Below are positions 28,053-36,967 of a DNA stretch of 64,000 nucleotides, piece after piece (position 1 is the stretch's first letter; each line of letters begins with the position of its first letter). The stretch comes from DATFNI01 sp963787205 (GTDB lineage: Bacteria; Bacteroidota; Rhodothermia; Balneolales; DATFMH01): NCBI GenBank assembly GCA_963787205.1, contig CAWBCD010000001.1, positions 124,001 to 188,000 of the forward strand, given 5' to 3'. A program made the position numbers and the translations under genes. The notes beneath the pieces were generated by a model. That model made no database searches. It saw nothing but the letters and a program-made list of their open reading frames with translations, and was not told where the DNA came from.

Positions 28053-30776
28053 ATGATTGATTCGATTAAAAGTCTGGACACGAAAACAGAAAAGCTGGAT
28101 ATCGACGGGATGCATTGTGCCAGTTGCGTGGCCGCCGTTGAAAAATCCCTCAAAAAGTTACCCGGCGTTCGTAATGCCACCGTGAATCTGGCCACAGAAA
28201 CAGCAACTGTGGAATATGAAACGGATCATGTCCGCCATGTAGAATTAACCAGGGCTGTGGAAGATGCCGGTTATGAAGTACGGGAGAAGCTGGCGTCTAA
28301 AACAATTGTCATCGACGGAATGCACTGCGCCAGTTGTGTGGCCTCAGTGGAGAAGGCCCTCAAACGTCTTGATGGCGTAGCGGACGCATCCGTCAACCTG
28401 GCAACAGAAACGGCATCCGTGAGCTATGATCCCAACAAAGTAGATACTAACGACTTTAAAAATGCCGTAGAGGATGTCGGGTACGAAGTGCGCAATGATC
28501 AGTCCCAAAAGACATTACATATTGACGGGATGCATTGTGCCAGTTGCGTGGCTTCCGTAGAGAAGGCGTTGAAGGGAATCGACGGTGTGGAGATTGCCAC
28601 TGTTAACCTGGCTACTGAAACGGCTCAGGTTTCCTATGATCCCGAAAAGGTATCATTCCAGGATTTTGTGACGGCTGTTGATAATGTCGGTTACGAGGTC
28701 GTACCAGATGAGTCACCTGCTGAAGAAGTAAACCCGGATAAAGTGGACCGGGATGAAGAGAAAGTAAATCATGCCAAACGGCTGATGAACTTCTCCTGGG
28801 CGCTGACAATCCCCATCATCCTCTGGATGTTGCCAGAGATGATATTCGGATACTATTTCCTTGGCAAGACCGGCTACGACATCGGGATGCTGATACTCTC
28901 TGGAGCCGTCTTGGCCTATCCAGGTTGGGAGACATTGAGAAGTGGCTGGAAATCGGGTGTTCACCTCGCTCCCAATATGGATGTACTCATAGCCATGGGT
29001 ACCCTTGCTTCTCTGGCTACTGGTATTGTATCGCTGCTGCATCAATTTGATATCGGTCCGGCATTTCACAGCTTCGCAGGTGTGGCCGGAATGATCATGG
29101 CTTTTCACCTGACAGGCCGTTATGTGGAAACGAAAGCCAAAGGCCGGGCTTCTCAAGCGATCAAGAAACTGCTGACCCTGGAGGCCAAAGAAGCCACTGT
29201 TGAGCGAAACGGTGAACAGGTGAAGGTTCCGGTTAGCCAGCTCAAGATGGGCGACATCATGGTGGTGAAACCCGGTGAAAAAATACCGACTGACGGCGAA
29301 GTTGTTGACGGACAGAGCAGCGTGGATGAATCACTGGCTACCGGCGAATCGATGCCTGTTGGAAAAACGCAAGGAGCCAAAGTTATCGGAGCGACTATAA
29401 ATAAAAATGGCATGCTGAAGATTAAGGCTACCAGGATTGGCAAGGATACTTTCCTCAGCCAGGTTATTAAAATGGTAGAGGAAGCACAGGGTTCCAAGGT
29501 GCCTATTCAAACCTTTGCCGATCGCGTAACATCGGTGTTTGTTCCGACGGTTATTGGTATCGCTCTGTTAACGCTTGGTGCATGGCTGGTTTTCCCTGGA
29601 TTCTGGCACGGTATCGTTGTCTGGGCGGCTGGATTCATTCCGTGGGTCAACCCGGACATGGGTCCTGTCGCTCTTGCTCTCTACGCTACAGTAGCAGTAC
29701 TTGTGATTGCCTGTCCGTGCGCGTTAGGCCTTGCCACGCCAACGGCCCTGATGGTCGGTTCCGGTATCGGTGCCGAGAACGGTGTTCTAATTCGAAAAGG
29801 AGCTGCAATCCAAACAATGAAGGATATCACAACCATCGTCTTTGACAAAACGGGAACCGTGACCGAAGGGAAACCGGGTGTGACCGACGTTATTACTTTT
29901 AACGGCCTTGATGAGAAGTCATTGCTGCACTACGCCGGTGCAGCCGAAAGTGGTTCGGAACACCCACTTGGAGAAGCGATAGCAAACTATGCAAAAAGCC
30001 TGAACGGCAGCCATGCCGATCTCTCCGGTTTTGAGGCCGTGAGTGGACGGGGCATCAAAGCTGAGGTTGATGGTAAATCCGTTCTTGTTGGTACCGCCCA
30101 ACTGATTAGCGATGCGGGTATCACGTTGGATAAGAAAGCTCAAAGTCAGAAAGCAGATCTCGAAGAACAGGCCAAAACCGCCATGTACATTGCTGTTAAT
30201 GGCAGACTGGCCGGGCTGATTGCTGTAGCTGATACGGTCAAAAAAGACAGCCGAAATGCCATTCAGGCTCTGAAGCGTTTTGGTGTCACTACTGTGATGA
30301 TCACAGGCGATAATGAACGCACCGCAAAAGCTATTGCTAAAGAAGTGGGTATTGACAAGGTCATTGCCAATGTAATGCCTGATGACAAGGCAAATGAAGT
30401 TCGCAGACTCCAGCAAGCCGGCGAACGAGTGGCTATGGTAGGGGACGGTATCAACGACGCCCCCGCCCTCACTCAGGCTGATGTAGGCATTGCCATTGGA
30501 ACCGGGACGGATGTAGCTATCGAATCCGGTGATATTGTATTGGTACAGGGAGAACTGAGTGCCGTTGTCAAGGCTGTAAAACTGAGCCGGGCTACTTTCC
30601 GGAAAATCAAACAAAACCTGTTCTGGGCATTCTTCTACAATGTGATTATGGTTCCGTTGGCCATCATCGGCGTCATGCACCCTGTACTTGCTGAAATCGC
30701 CATGGCATTCAGCTCAATCAATGTGGTCACAAATTCCAGACGGCTTCAAAAAGTGGATATTAATCCAGAGTATTGA
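28053..30776 (+). CDS. copA: Cu(I)-exporting P1B-type ATPase with three N-terminal metal-binding domains
   Basis: 907 residues. Three consecutive heavy-metal-associated domains (about residues 13-80, 85-150 and 155-222) each carry DGMHCASC. Eight membrane segments include the copper-site motif ACPCALGLATPTAL (about residue 553). Catalytic motifs: DKTGTVTEG (phosphorylated Asp about 597), SGSEHPLG, TGDNERTA (about 750) and GDGINDAPAL (about 796). It pumps Cu(I) from cytoplasm to periplasm. Bacterial CopA usually has one or two metal-binding domains. The three repeats share near-identical DNA, so they arose by recent duplication. Preceded 25 bp upstream by csoR; the stop codon lies inside a heptamer repeat array. 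Confidence 0.95.
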   Translation: MIDSIKSLDTKTEKLDIDGMHCASCVAAVEKSLKKLPGVRNATVNLATETATVEYETDHVRHVELTRAVEDAGYEVREKLASKTIVIDGMHCASCVASVEKALKRLDGVADASVNLATETASVSYDPNKVDTNDFKNAVEDVGYEVRNDQSQKTLHIDGMHCASCVASVEKALKGIDGVEIATVNLATETAQVSYDPEKVSFQDFVTAVDNVGYEVVPDESPAEEVNPDKVDRDEEKVNHAKRLMNFSWALTIPIILWMLPEMIFGYYFLGKTGYDIGMLILSGAVLAYPGWETLRSGWKSGVHLAPNMDVLIAMGTLASLATGIVSLLHQFDIGPAFHSFAGVAGMIMAFHLTGRYVETKAKGRASQAIKKLLTLEAKEATVERNGEQVKVPVSQLKMGDIMVVKPGEKIPTDGEVVDGQSSVDESLATGESMPVGKTQGAKVIGATINKNGMLKIKATRIGKDTFLSQVIKMVEEAQGSKVPIQTFADRVTSVFVPTVIGIALLTLGAWLVFPGFWHGIVVWAAGFIPWVNPDMGPVALALYATVAVLVIACPCALGLATPTALMVGSGIGAENGVLIRKGAAIQTMKDITTIVFDKTGTVTEGKPGVTDVITFNGLDEKSLLHYAGAAESGSEHPLGEAIANYAKSLNGSHADLSGFEAVSGRGIKAEVDGKSVLVGTAQLISDAGITLDKKAQSQKADLEEQAKTAMYIAVNGRLAGLIAVADTVKKDSRNAIQALKRFGVTTVMITGDNERTAKAIAKEVGIDKVIANVMPDDKANEVRRLQQAGERVAMVGDGINDAPALTQADVGIAIGTGTDVAIESGDIVLVQGELSAVVKAVKLSRATFRKIKQNLFWAFFYNVIMVPLAIIGVMHPVLAEIAMAFSSINVVTNSRRLQKVDINPEY

Positions 30777-30809
30777 GTATTGAGTATTGAGTATTGAGTA
30801 TTGAGTATT
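30768..30809. repeat. Heptanucleotide tandem array, 6 copies of GAGTATT, overlapping the copA stop
   Basis: Six perfect 7-bp units (a seventh begins GAG). The first copy covers the last two sense codons of copA (GAG TAT) and the TGA stop is formed at the junction of copies one and two. The array ends 41 bp before copZ. Confidence 0.95.
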
Positions 30810-30850
30810 GAGAAATAAGTTAATTCTTAAACAACAAACGACTGAATATT

Positions 30851-31057
30851 ATGCAAAAGACTGAATTAGATGTTAAAGGCATGCACTGTGAAGGGTGTGA
30901 AAACCGAATAAAAAAAATGTTACCGCGTATCGACAGCGTCAGCGATGTAACGGCCGACAGAAATGCCGAGAAGGTAACATTCTCTTCCAACGCTGAGCCC
31001 GAAACGCTCAACGCAGTTAAAGAAAAAATAACTGAGTTGGGCTATCAGGTAGTTTAA
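30851..31057 (+). CDS. copZ: CopZ-like copper chaperone
   Basis: 68 residues, one heavy-metal-associated domain with the Cu(I) motif GMHCEGC near the N terminus and a beta-alpha-beta-beta-alpha-beta pattern. It should carry Cu(I) in the cytoplasm and hand it to CopA or CsoR. It is the third gene of the csoR-copA-copZ unit, followed by a strong terminator. Its motif (CEGC) differs from the CASC of the three CopA domains, so it is not a recent copy of those. Confidence 0.85.
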   Translation: MQKTELDVKGMHCEGCENRIKKMLPRIDSVSDVTADRNAEKVTFSSNAEPETLNAVKEKITELGYQVV

Positions 31058-31064
31058 AAAACAT

Positions 31065-31100
31065 AAAAGGCCGGCGGATATAAATCTGCCGGCCTTTTTT
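31065..31100 (+). terminator. Intrinsic terminator of the copper operon
   Basis: GC-rich stem AAAAGGCCGGC / GCCGGCCTTTT with a short A/T loop and a run of six T on the plus strand, 8 bp after the copZ stop codon. Confidence 0.9.
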
Positions 31101-31510
31101 CTGACCCAAGTCTGATTAGACAAAAAATCAGAGACCGACACTCAACCATGTTACCCCCCAGCACCATGATCTATGCGAGAATCGATCTCTGATTACCCCA
31201 AACAAACCCAACCCCATGGAAATATCCTATGTAAAACTATTTGTCGGGTTCACTATGTTTCACTAACTCAAACAACTAAACAAAAGGTAACACAGTTTTT
31301 TCTTATGTCAATTTAGAAGATTCTCATATAAGTATTTTATAATAAAAACGATATTTTCCATAGGAACTGATTCCTGAATATTAAATAGACCCGAATAGAT
31401 TAACTCATCACGTTTAGGTAGCGCTGGAAATCAAAATCATATTTATCGATCCGGGAAAAAGACAGCCCCTCTCCGCATAATCATTACCCTATAAAAACAA
31501 CATCTTAATT

Positions 31511-31547
31511 AATAATTATTCAACCATCACTAGGTTGAATAATTATT
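31511..31547 (+). terminator. Strong AT-rich hairpin with T-tract in a gene-free region
   Basis: A perfect 15-bp stem (AATAATTATTCAACC / GGTTGAATAATTATT) around a 7-base loop, followed by TTTTT on the plus strand. The nearest plus-strand gene upstream already has its own terminator, so this hairpin may end an unannotated small RNA. Confidence 0.5.
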
Positions 31548-31894
31548 TTTAAAAAACTATTCCAAATATTATCCATTGTAATTGTACCGGAATATTCCAT
31601 TATTTATTGTGTATTTCAATTTATTTTACGTCAACAAAAAAAAATAAATATATATTATTATATACATATGTTCTGCATCCCGATACTAAGAACTATCTAA
31701 TAATAGATACTATTCCGGATTGTATACAATTGCCGTCCGATCTTAATATGAGGTAAAGGCAATCCAAAAGCATACTGCTTCATGTGCCTAAAAGTAAGGA
31801 TGTCACTTTGCTCGTCATATAGTAATAGACTATCCCGATGTTTCCTTTGAATTCAGGTAGTCCAACTTGTATTTCCATGTTATTCCTCACTTAC

Positions 31895-31922
31895 TTAACA
31901 AATCCATAATACCCTCTTAACA
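31895..31922 (+). promoter_or_regulatory. PHO-box-like direct repeat upstream of the first pstS
   Basis: TTAACA at 31895 and at 31917 are exactly 22 bp (two 11-bp turns) apart, with a degenerate ATAATA at the middle position. The pattern TTAACA every 11 bp is that of the Bacillus PhoP box and recurs at 36843 and 39410. It lies about 178 bp before the start codon. Confidence 0.6.
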
Positions 31923-32099
31923 TGTAGGTCACAACATGGGGATAGATTAGGCAACAACGGGAAACGATCAGAAACGTTCTTTTTCAACTGCCTTTTTAGA
32001 GTGCTCAATTGGTACATTTTTTGAGTACTAAAGACAGGTCAACGAGTTTACAGCGTGCAATGATCAGGACCAAAAGAAACAAACAAAAAGGAGCAATTG

Positions 32100-33155
32100 A
32101 TGTTTAAGAAAGTTTCAATCATGATAGCTGCTGTATTCGTATCGACTACGATGCTATATGCACAGACCATCATCAACGGAGCCGGATCCACATTCATCTA
32201 TCCGATGTTTTCAAAGTGGACAAGTGTGTACCACAACATGCATCCGGATATTGAATTCAATTATCAGGCTATCGGTAGCGGTGGCGGTATTCGCCAGTTA
32301 CTTAATGGTACAGTGGAAATTGGTGCCAGCGATGCTCCATTAAATGATGAGCAGCTTGCTGCAGCCAAGAAAGCACATGGACCTGTGGTTCACCTTCCCG
32401 ATGCCATGGGAGCCGTTGCGATTTCATATAACGTTCCCGGTGTTCATAGTACTTTGAAATTCACAGGACCTGTTATTGCCAAAATCTTCCTTGGCCAGAT
32501 CAAAAAATGGGATGATCCTCAAATCAAGGCCTTGAACCCAGGAGTCAATCTACCCGACAATCAGATCGTTGTTATACACCGTTCTGACGGCAGTGGCGAC
32601 ACGTACATTTTCGTCGACTACCTCTGCAAGGTTTCCAAAGAATGGAACAGTAATGTTGGACGCGGAACGAGCGTTCAATGGCCCGTAGGTCTGGGAGCCA
32701 AAGGCAATCAAGGTGTGTCAGCTCAAATTCAACGTATACCCAATTCCATCGGTTATATCACCCTGATATATGCCATGCAGAACAATATCTCTTTCGGTTC
32801 CATCAAGAATAAGGCCGGTAATTTCATTCACCCGACCATCGAGAGTGTGAGTGATGCCGCCGCCAATGCAGCCAAGATTGTTCCCAAAGATCTTCGTTTC
32901 TCCATCACTAATGCTCCTGGCAAGACCTCTTATCCGGTATCCAGTGCTACCTGGCTGATCGTTTATGTGAACCAGACCAACAAAAAAATCGGTGAAGAAA
33001 CCGTCAAGTTCCTCCACTGGATATTGACTGACGGTCAGAAAATGGAACCAAAACTGGATTATGCTCCAATTCCAAAAGCAATTCAGAAAATGGAGTTAAA
33101 CCTTCTCAACAAGGTTAACTACCAGGGACAAAGTCTGTTGACGATGAACAACTGA
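32100..33155 (+). CDS. pstS: Phosphate ABC transporter substrate-binding protein (periplasmic form)
   Basis: 351 residues from the ATG at 32100, preceded by AAAAAGGAG; a TTG at 32097 is in frame. Cleavable signal peptide ending near MLYAQ with no lipobox cysteine. The mature part has the PstS motifs NGAGSTFIYPMFSKW, GSGGGIRQL, GASDAPL and HRSDGSGDTYIF that line the phosphate pocket. It delivers phosphate to the PstCA channel. A second paralogue, a lipoprotein, lies at 36968-38092 and is about 93% identical in DNA over the core. This copy stands alone on the plus strand, convergent with phoU. Confidence 0.93.
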   Translation: MFKKVSIMIAAVFVSTTMLYAQTIINGAGSTFIYPMFSKWTSVYHNMHPDIEFNYQAIGSGGGIRQLLNGTVEIGASDAPLNDEQLAAAKKAHGPVVHLPDAMGAVAISYNVPGVHSTLKFTGPVIAKIFLGQIKKWDDPQIKALNPGVNLPDNQIVVIHRSDGSGDTYIFVDYLCKVSKEWNSNVGRGTSVQWPVGLGAKGNQGVSAQIQRIPNSIGYITLIYAMQNNISFGSIKNKAGNFIHPTIESVSDAAANAAKIVPKDLRFSITNAPGKTSYPVSSATWLIVYVNQTNKKIGEETVKFLHWILTDGQKMEPKLDYAPIPKAIQKMELNLLNKVNYQGQSLLTMNN

Positions 33156-33188
33156 TAGAAATTTAAAAAATACAAGAGAGAATCCAGA

Positions 33189-33213
33189 GGCCTGCAGCTA
33201 TATGCTGTGGGCC
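33189..33213 (+). terminator. Weak hairpin after pstS
   Basis: GGCCTGCAGC and GCTGTGGGCC pair with two mismatches, followed by ATTTTATTT. It lies 34 bp past the pstS stop and is a possible terminator. Confidence 0.4.
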
Positions 33214-33250
33214 ATTTTATTTCCTATTAGTTGGGAGGACGCTGTGTGTA

Positions 33251-33272
33251 GTTCCGGCGTGAACGCCAGAAC
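33251..33272. repeat. Small palindromic intergenic element
   Basis: GTTCCGGCG (33251-33259) and CGCCAGAAC (33264-33272) pair with one mismatch around TGAA. It resembles the REP-like palindromes common in intergenic DNA. A similar GGCGGGAATG-type phrase is at 49008-49035. Confidence 0.4.
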
Positions 33273-33341
33273 CAGCTTATGATTTCATGGTGTCACTTAA
33301 ACTCCTTTCCCACACACACTACATATGTCACAGTAATAAGA

Positions 33342-34016
33342 TTATACCCCGTTTCTTTTGCCGGGCTTATGTTTTAGAACCTTGGCTTCAATGTAAAAGA
33401 TGATCTCTTCGGCAATGTTTTTGATCTGATCACCTGCCCGTTCCAATTTGCGAATCATGGAGATCATATTAAAACACTGGAACAAGGAATCCGGATAGGA
33501 TTTCACCAGTTCGGAGATGATATGATTGGCATCACCGTTGATTTCATTCAGCGTTTCGTCTCTCTTGAAGATCGATCGTGCGAGGCGAGAATCTTCATTT
33601 TCAAATGCCTGGGCGGCGTCCGAAAGCATTATTTTTACGGCATCAAACATGACCAATACCTGGCTGCGATCGAGCAGATCCTGCGAATAGGGTTCATTTT
33701 GATCGATCACAAGCCTGGCAATTCCATCCGCGATGTCACCAAGCCGTTCCAGGTTGGTGTTGATCTTGAGAACAGCCAGCACAAACCGGAGATCGACAGC
33801 CATTGGATTATAGAGCGCAAAAATGTCTTCGCAATCCCGATCCAGTTTTAGCTCATATGCATTCACCCTCTTTTCTTTAGCCACGACCTCATGGGCCATG
33901 TCGGGGTCAAATTTTGTCAGAGACTGTTCCGCCTTGATCATCTGTATCGAAACCATACGAAACATCTCGAGGATATCATTCTTTAACTGATGAATTTCTG
34001 TCTGCAGTTGTGCCAT
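33342..34016 (-). CDS. phoU: Phosphate transport system regulator PhoU
   Basis: About 224 residues from the ATG at 34016 (MAQLQTEIHQLKNDILEMF). The longer frame to 34115 overlaps pstB and lacks family support. Two three-helix PhoU repeats are visible, each with the metal-binding pattern, for example KVNTNLERLGDIADGIARL-like (LKINTNLERLGDIADGI) and MIRKLERAGDQIKNIAEE. It links the Pst transporter with the PhoR/PhoB-type sensor and restrains phosphate uptake. Last gene of the pstC-pstA-pstB-phoU run, 22 bp after pstB. No phoR/phoB pair is in the window. Confidence 0.93.
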   Translation of the reverse strand: MAQLQTEIHQLKNDILEMFRMVSIQMIKAEQSLTKFDPDMAHEVVAKEKRVNAYELKLDRDCEDIFALYNPMAVDLRFVLAVLKINTNLERLGDIADGIARLVIDQNEPYSQDLLDRSQVLVMFDAVKIMLSDAAQAFENEDSRLARSIFKRDETLNEINGDANHIISELVKSYPDSLFQCFNMISMIRKLERAGDQIKNIAEEIIFYIEAKVLKHKPGKRNGV

Positions 34017-34038
34017 AACAAACCGTCCAATTAAAAAA

Positions 34039-34797
34039 TTAGCTGAATCTTCCCGTAATATAACTCTGTGTTTTGGAATTTTGCGGATTCGTAAACACCT
34101 CTTTTGTCTGGCCATATTCGGTCAGTTCTCCAAGATAGAAAAATGCAGTTCGATCGCTTACACGTGCCGCCTGCTGCATATTATGGGTTACAATAATTAT
34201 CGTATACTGTTTCTTAAGCTCAACAATAAGGTCCTCTATCTTCCCTGAAGAGATGGGGTCGAGCGCTGATGTCGGTTCATCCAGAAGCAAAACCTCGGGC
34301 CTCATGGCTATCGTCCGGGCTATACAGAGGCGCTGCTGTTGTCCACCTGAAAGAAAGGTACCCTTCTGATACAGCATATCCTTGACCTCCTCCCAGAGGC
34401 CGGCACCCTGCAAAGCCTCATGGGCGATTTCGTCACGTTCCTGCCTTGAGAGTCGTATGTTATTCAACTTATATCCGGCCAGAACATTATCGGAAATACT
34501 CATCGTCGGGAACGGGTTCGGTTTCTGGAACACCATCCCTACTTTTCTTCTCAACACAATGGCTGGCATAAGGTATATCTCCTCCCCATCCAGTTTGACG
34601 GACCCTTCGGCATGAGCTCCCGGTGTAAGTTCATGTATACGATTAAGACAACGTATGAACGTGGATTTTCCACATCCGGACGGGCCCATCACCGCTATAA
34701 TCCTGTTGCGGGGAAAGGACATCGAGATATCCTTGAGTACCTGGTTATCCCCATACCAGGCTTTAAGATCTTTGGTAACTAAAATCGGACCTTCCAT
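34039..34797 (-). CDS. pstB: Phosphate ABC transporter ATP-binding protein
   Basis: About 252 residues from the ATG at 34797 (MEGPILVTKDLKAWYG). GGGTGAT lies just upstream inside pstA, and alternatives at 34812 and 34869 lack such a site. Walker A GPSGCGKST, PstB-typical CLNRIHELTPGA, Q-loop MVFQKPNPFPTMS, signature LSGGQQQRLCIARTIA and Walker B VLLLDEPTSALDP are all present. It energises phosphate import through PstCA. Its start overlaps the pstA stop by 19 bp. Confidence 0.95.
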   Translation of the reverse strand: MEGPILVTKDLKAWYGDNQVLKDISMSFPRNRIIAVMGPSGCGKSTFIRCLNRIHELTPGAHAEGSVKLDGEEIYLMPAIVLRRKVGMVFQKPNPFPTMSISDNVLAGYKLNNIRLSRQERDEIAHEALQGAGLWEEVKDMLYQKGTFLSGGQQQRLCIARTIAMRPEVLLLDEPTSALDPISSGKIEDLIVELKKQYTIIIVTHNMQQAARVSDRTAFFYLGELTEYGQTKEVFTNPQNSKTQSYITGRFS

Positions 34798-35627
34798 TTT
34801 TTTATCACCCATCTGCTTAAAAGATTCATTAACAAAACCATGGCGACGAGAACCAACGATGCCCCCCATGCAATCCTGTGCCAGTCTTTGTATGGACTCA
34901 TGGCATAATTAAATATTACGAGCGGCAGGTTACCCATCGGCCTGAATATATTCAGGTTCATAAAGTCATTACCAAATGCGGTGAACAGCAAAGGAGCCGT
35001 TTCCCCTGTCACACGGGCTATGGCGAGCATGATTCCGTTGACGATACCACTGAGGCCCGATGGAATCACAACCTTGAAGATAACACGATAATAAGGTGCA
35101 CCCAATGCGAGTGCGGCCTCCTTAAGCGTATCGGGTATCAGTTTCAGGGTTTCCTCGGTGGTCCGGACAACGAGCGGAAGCATCATTACCGCCAGTGCAA
35201 AACTGCCGGAAAATCCACTAAAACTTCCCGTACTCATTACAATGACCAGATATGCAAAAACACCAACTACGATTGACGGTGTGCCATTCAGGACTTCAAC
35301 ACACAAACGGGTAGCATTGGATAATTTGTTGTCCGGATGTTCTGCCAGGTAGACGCCGGCCATTAATCCGAATGGAATGGCCATGACAGACGCCACTACT
35401 ACAATTAATATGGTACCTACCAATGCGTTGGCAATTCCGCCGCCCACTTCTCCAACCGGCTTGGGTAACGCAACGAAAAACTGCCAGTTTATGGCCGATA
35501 TCCCCTGTTTCAACACATAAAAAATGATGAAAATCAAAGGAAATGCCGAGATAACCGCCAATACTGTGACGATCGTTATGAACGTGTTGTTTTTAAATTT
35601 TCGTAAACCAAGGACCGGTTCTCGCAT
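34779..35627 (-). CDS. pstA: Phosphate ABC transporter permease PstA
   Basis: 282 residues with six membrane segments and the binding-protein-dependent transport motif EAALALGAPYYRVIFKVVIP (the EAA loop that docks the ATPase). IARVTGETAPLLFTAFGN is characteristic of PstA. It forms the inner-membrane phosphate channel with PstC. Start overlaps the pstC stop by one base (TAATG), so the two are translationally coupled. Confidence 0.94.
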   Translation of the reverse strand: MREPVLGLRKFKNNTFITIVTVLAVISAFPLIFIIFYVLKQGISAINWQFFVALPKPVGEVGGGIANALVGTILIVVVASVMAIPFGLMAGVYLAEHPDNKLSNATRLCVEVLNGTPSIVVGVFAYLVIVMSTGSFSGFSGSFALAVMMLPLVVRTTEETLKLIPDTLKEAALALGAPYYRVIFKVVIPSGLSGIVNGIMLAIARVTGETAPLLFTAFGNDFMNLNIFRPMGNLPLVIFNYAMSPYKDWHRIAWGASLVLVAMVLLMNLLSRWVIKKWKVRF

Positions 35628-36667
35628 TACACAGATATTGAGAATTTCTTGATTATATATCGACCAGCATAATTAATAATCAGTGTCACCACAAACAGTA
35701 ATAACCCAATCTCGACGAGTGAGGATAAATGCAGGTTTGTTGTGGCCTCAGTGAACTCATTGGCAATGACACTGGCCATAGTATTGCCTGTGCTGAACAA
35801 GCCAGTAGGAATGGTATTGGTATTTCCGATCACCATAGTAACGGCCATTGTTTCACCCAGGGCACGCCCGAATGAGAGCAGTACTCCGGCAAATATTCCT
35901 GAAAAGCTTTGAGGAATGATTACATAGCGTACCACTTCATATCGCGTGGCCCCCAATGCAAAGGCAGCCTCCTTAAGGTTATCCGGCACGAGGCTGATTA
36001 CTTCGCGGCTTATCGATGCAGAATAGGGGACGATCATTACGGCAAGAATGAGAGATGCGGCAAGGATACTGACACCGTATGGCGGTTCATTTAAAGCCAG
36101 CGCTAAGTCTCTTACTATCGGGACCATTATCATCAGTCCCCAAAAGCCGTAGATCACTGAGGGAACCCCGGCCAGCAGTTCGATCATATTGCGCAGAACA
36201 CCGCCCCAGCGGCTTTCCCTTGCATATTCACCCAAAAAGACGCTGATTGCCAAAGAAAAAGGAATAGAAATGAATAGTGCTACAAAAGAAGTTAACAGTG
36301 TACCTAACAAGAAAGGCAAGGCCCCAAACTTGCTGGTAATGGGATTCCAAACGTTGTCAATAATGAATGAAAACCCATAAGCTTTTAGTGAAGGCATTGA
36401 ATGAATGACCAGCATCACAAAAAGCAAGAGAATGACCACAAGTACGGTAAGAGCTGATAATGTGATCACCACACTAAACAAGCGTTCTCTGAAAACGGGG
36501 TATTTTGCCTCTTTCAGACGTCCCGATGGTTTTTGAGATGAGTTATCTATAGACAAATGTTTACCAGTTTCATCCCCTACCTGTACCCGGCTTAAGTTAT
36601 CGTCATGTGTCGGATCCGAGTGATTAGATCCAATTGAAATATCTGTTTTCTCAGTATTTTTATTCAC
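35627..36667 (-). CDS. pstC: Phosphate ABC transporter permease PstC
   Basis: 346 residues from a GTG. The first 55 or so residues are a hydrophilic, Ser/Asp/Lys-rich cytoplasmic extension not usual in the family; a later in-frame start was not obvious. Six membrane segments follow, with the EAA motif EAAFALGATRYEVVRYVIIP and the PstC-typical GRALGETMAVTMVIGNT. First gene of pstC-pstA-pstB-phoU. A PHO-like box (36843-36870) sits about 180 bp upstream. Confidence 0.93.
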   Translation of the reverse strand: MNKNTEKTDISIGSNHSDPTHDDNLSRVQVGDETGKHLSIDNSSQKPSGRLKEAKYPVFRERLFSVVITLSALTVLVVILLLFVMLVIHSMPSLKAYGFSFIIDNVWNPITSKFGALPFLLGTLLTSFVALFISIPFSLAISVFLGEYARESRWGGVLRNMIELLAGVPSVIYGFWGLMIMVPIVRDLALALNEPPYGVSILAASLILAVMIVPYSASISREVISLVPDNLKEAAFALGATRYEVVRYVIIPQSFSGIFAGVLLSFGRALGETMAVTMVIGNTNTIPTGLFSTGNTMASVIANEFTEATTNLHLSSLVEIGLLLFVVTLIINYAGRYIIKKFSISV

Positions 36668-36842
36668 ACTTTTCTGATTGACGACTTCGGATCCAAATTT
36701 ATATCAGTATCGAACATTTTTAATCGACCCCTAACAAGTGTGCTGAATATACTACAGATTGCGTTTTTATGTAAAAGGTTGTTCATTAATTTTCAAGATA
36801 CGGTCATTGTTATCTTTTCTAAGAATAGAAAAGTTAAGCCTA

Positions 36843-36870
36843 CTTTAAGAAATTGTTAAGAAATTGTTAA
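36843..36870 (-). promoter_or_regulatory. PHO-box-like triple direct repeat upstream of pstC
   Basis: Read on the minus strand: TTAACA-ATTTC-TTAACA-ATTTC-TTAAAG, three half-sites at an exact 11-bp period, two of them identical over all 11 bases. A candidate -10 (TATATT on the minus strand, about 36746-36751) lies between the box and pstC. Confidence 0.7.
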
Positions 36871-36880
36871 CTCACCGTAA

Positions 36881-36916
36881 AAAAGCCTCCCGCATTGACT
36901 TACGCAGGAGGCTTTT
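36881..36916 (-). terminator. Intrinsic terminator of the second pstS
   Basis: A 10-bp perfect stem (AAAAGCCTCC / GGAGGCTTTT) with a 16-base loop, 52 bp past the pstS stop, with T-tracts in both directions. Confidence 0.85.
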
Positions 36917-36967
36917 AACCTATTTATTCTTGAGAACTGCTCAATAAACGCAGCTTGAATTTTTTAC

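Larger units (their letters stand above)
31101..32096. other. Gene-free AT-rich region between copper and phosphate loci
   Basis: About 1 kb with no credible coding frame on either strand. From about 31300 to 31700 it is strongly AT-rich, including a long A/T alternation near 31640-31670. It contains a strong hairpin (31511-31547), a PHO-like box (31895-31922) and, at 32000-32029, an imperfect palindrome AGTGCTCAA / TTGAGTACT. It probably serves as the leader and control region of the first pstS and may encode a small RNA. Confidence 0.5.

Noticed and set aside
31630..31680. AT-rich alternation considered as a replication origin
   Set aside because: No cluster of DnaA-box-like 9-mers and no dnaA, dnaN or gidA genes nearby.
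34017..34115. N-terminal extension of phoU
   Set aside because: It overlaps the end of pstB and lacks PhoU similarity; the ATG at 34016 gives the normal length.
36814..36833. CTTTTCT-AAGAAT-AGAAAAG palindrome upstream of pstC as an operator
   Set aside because: Short AT-rich palindrome without a matching known site; the PHO-like repeat next to it is a better candidate.
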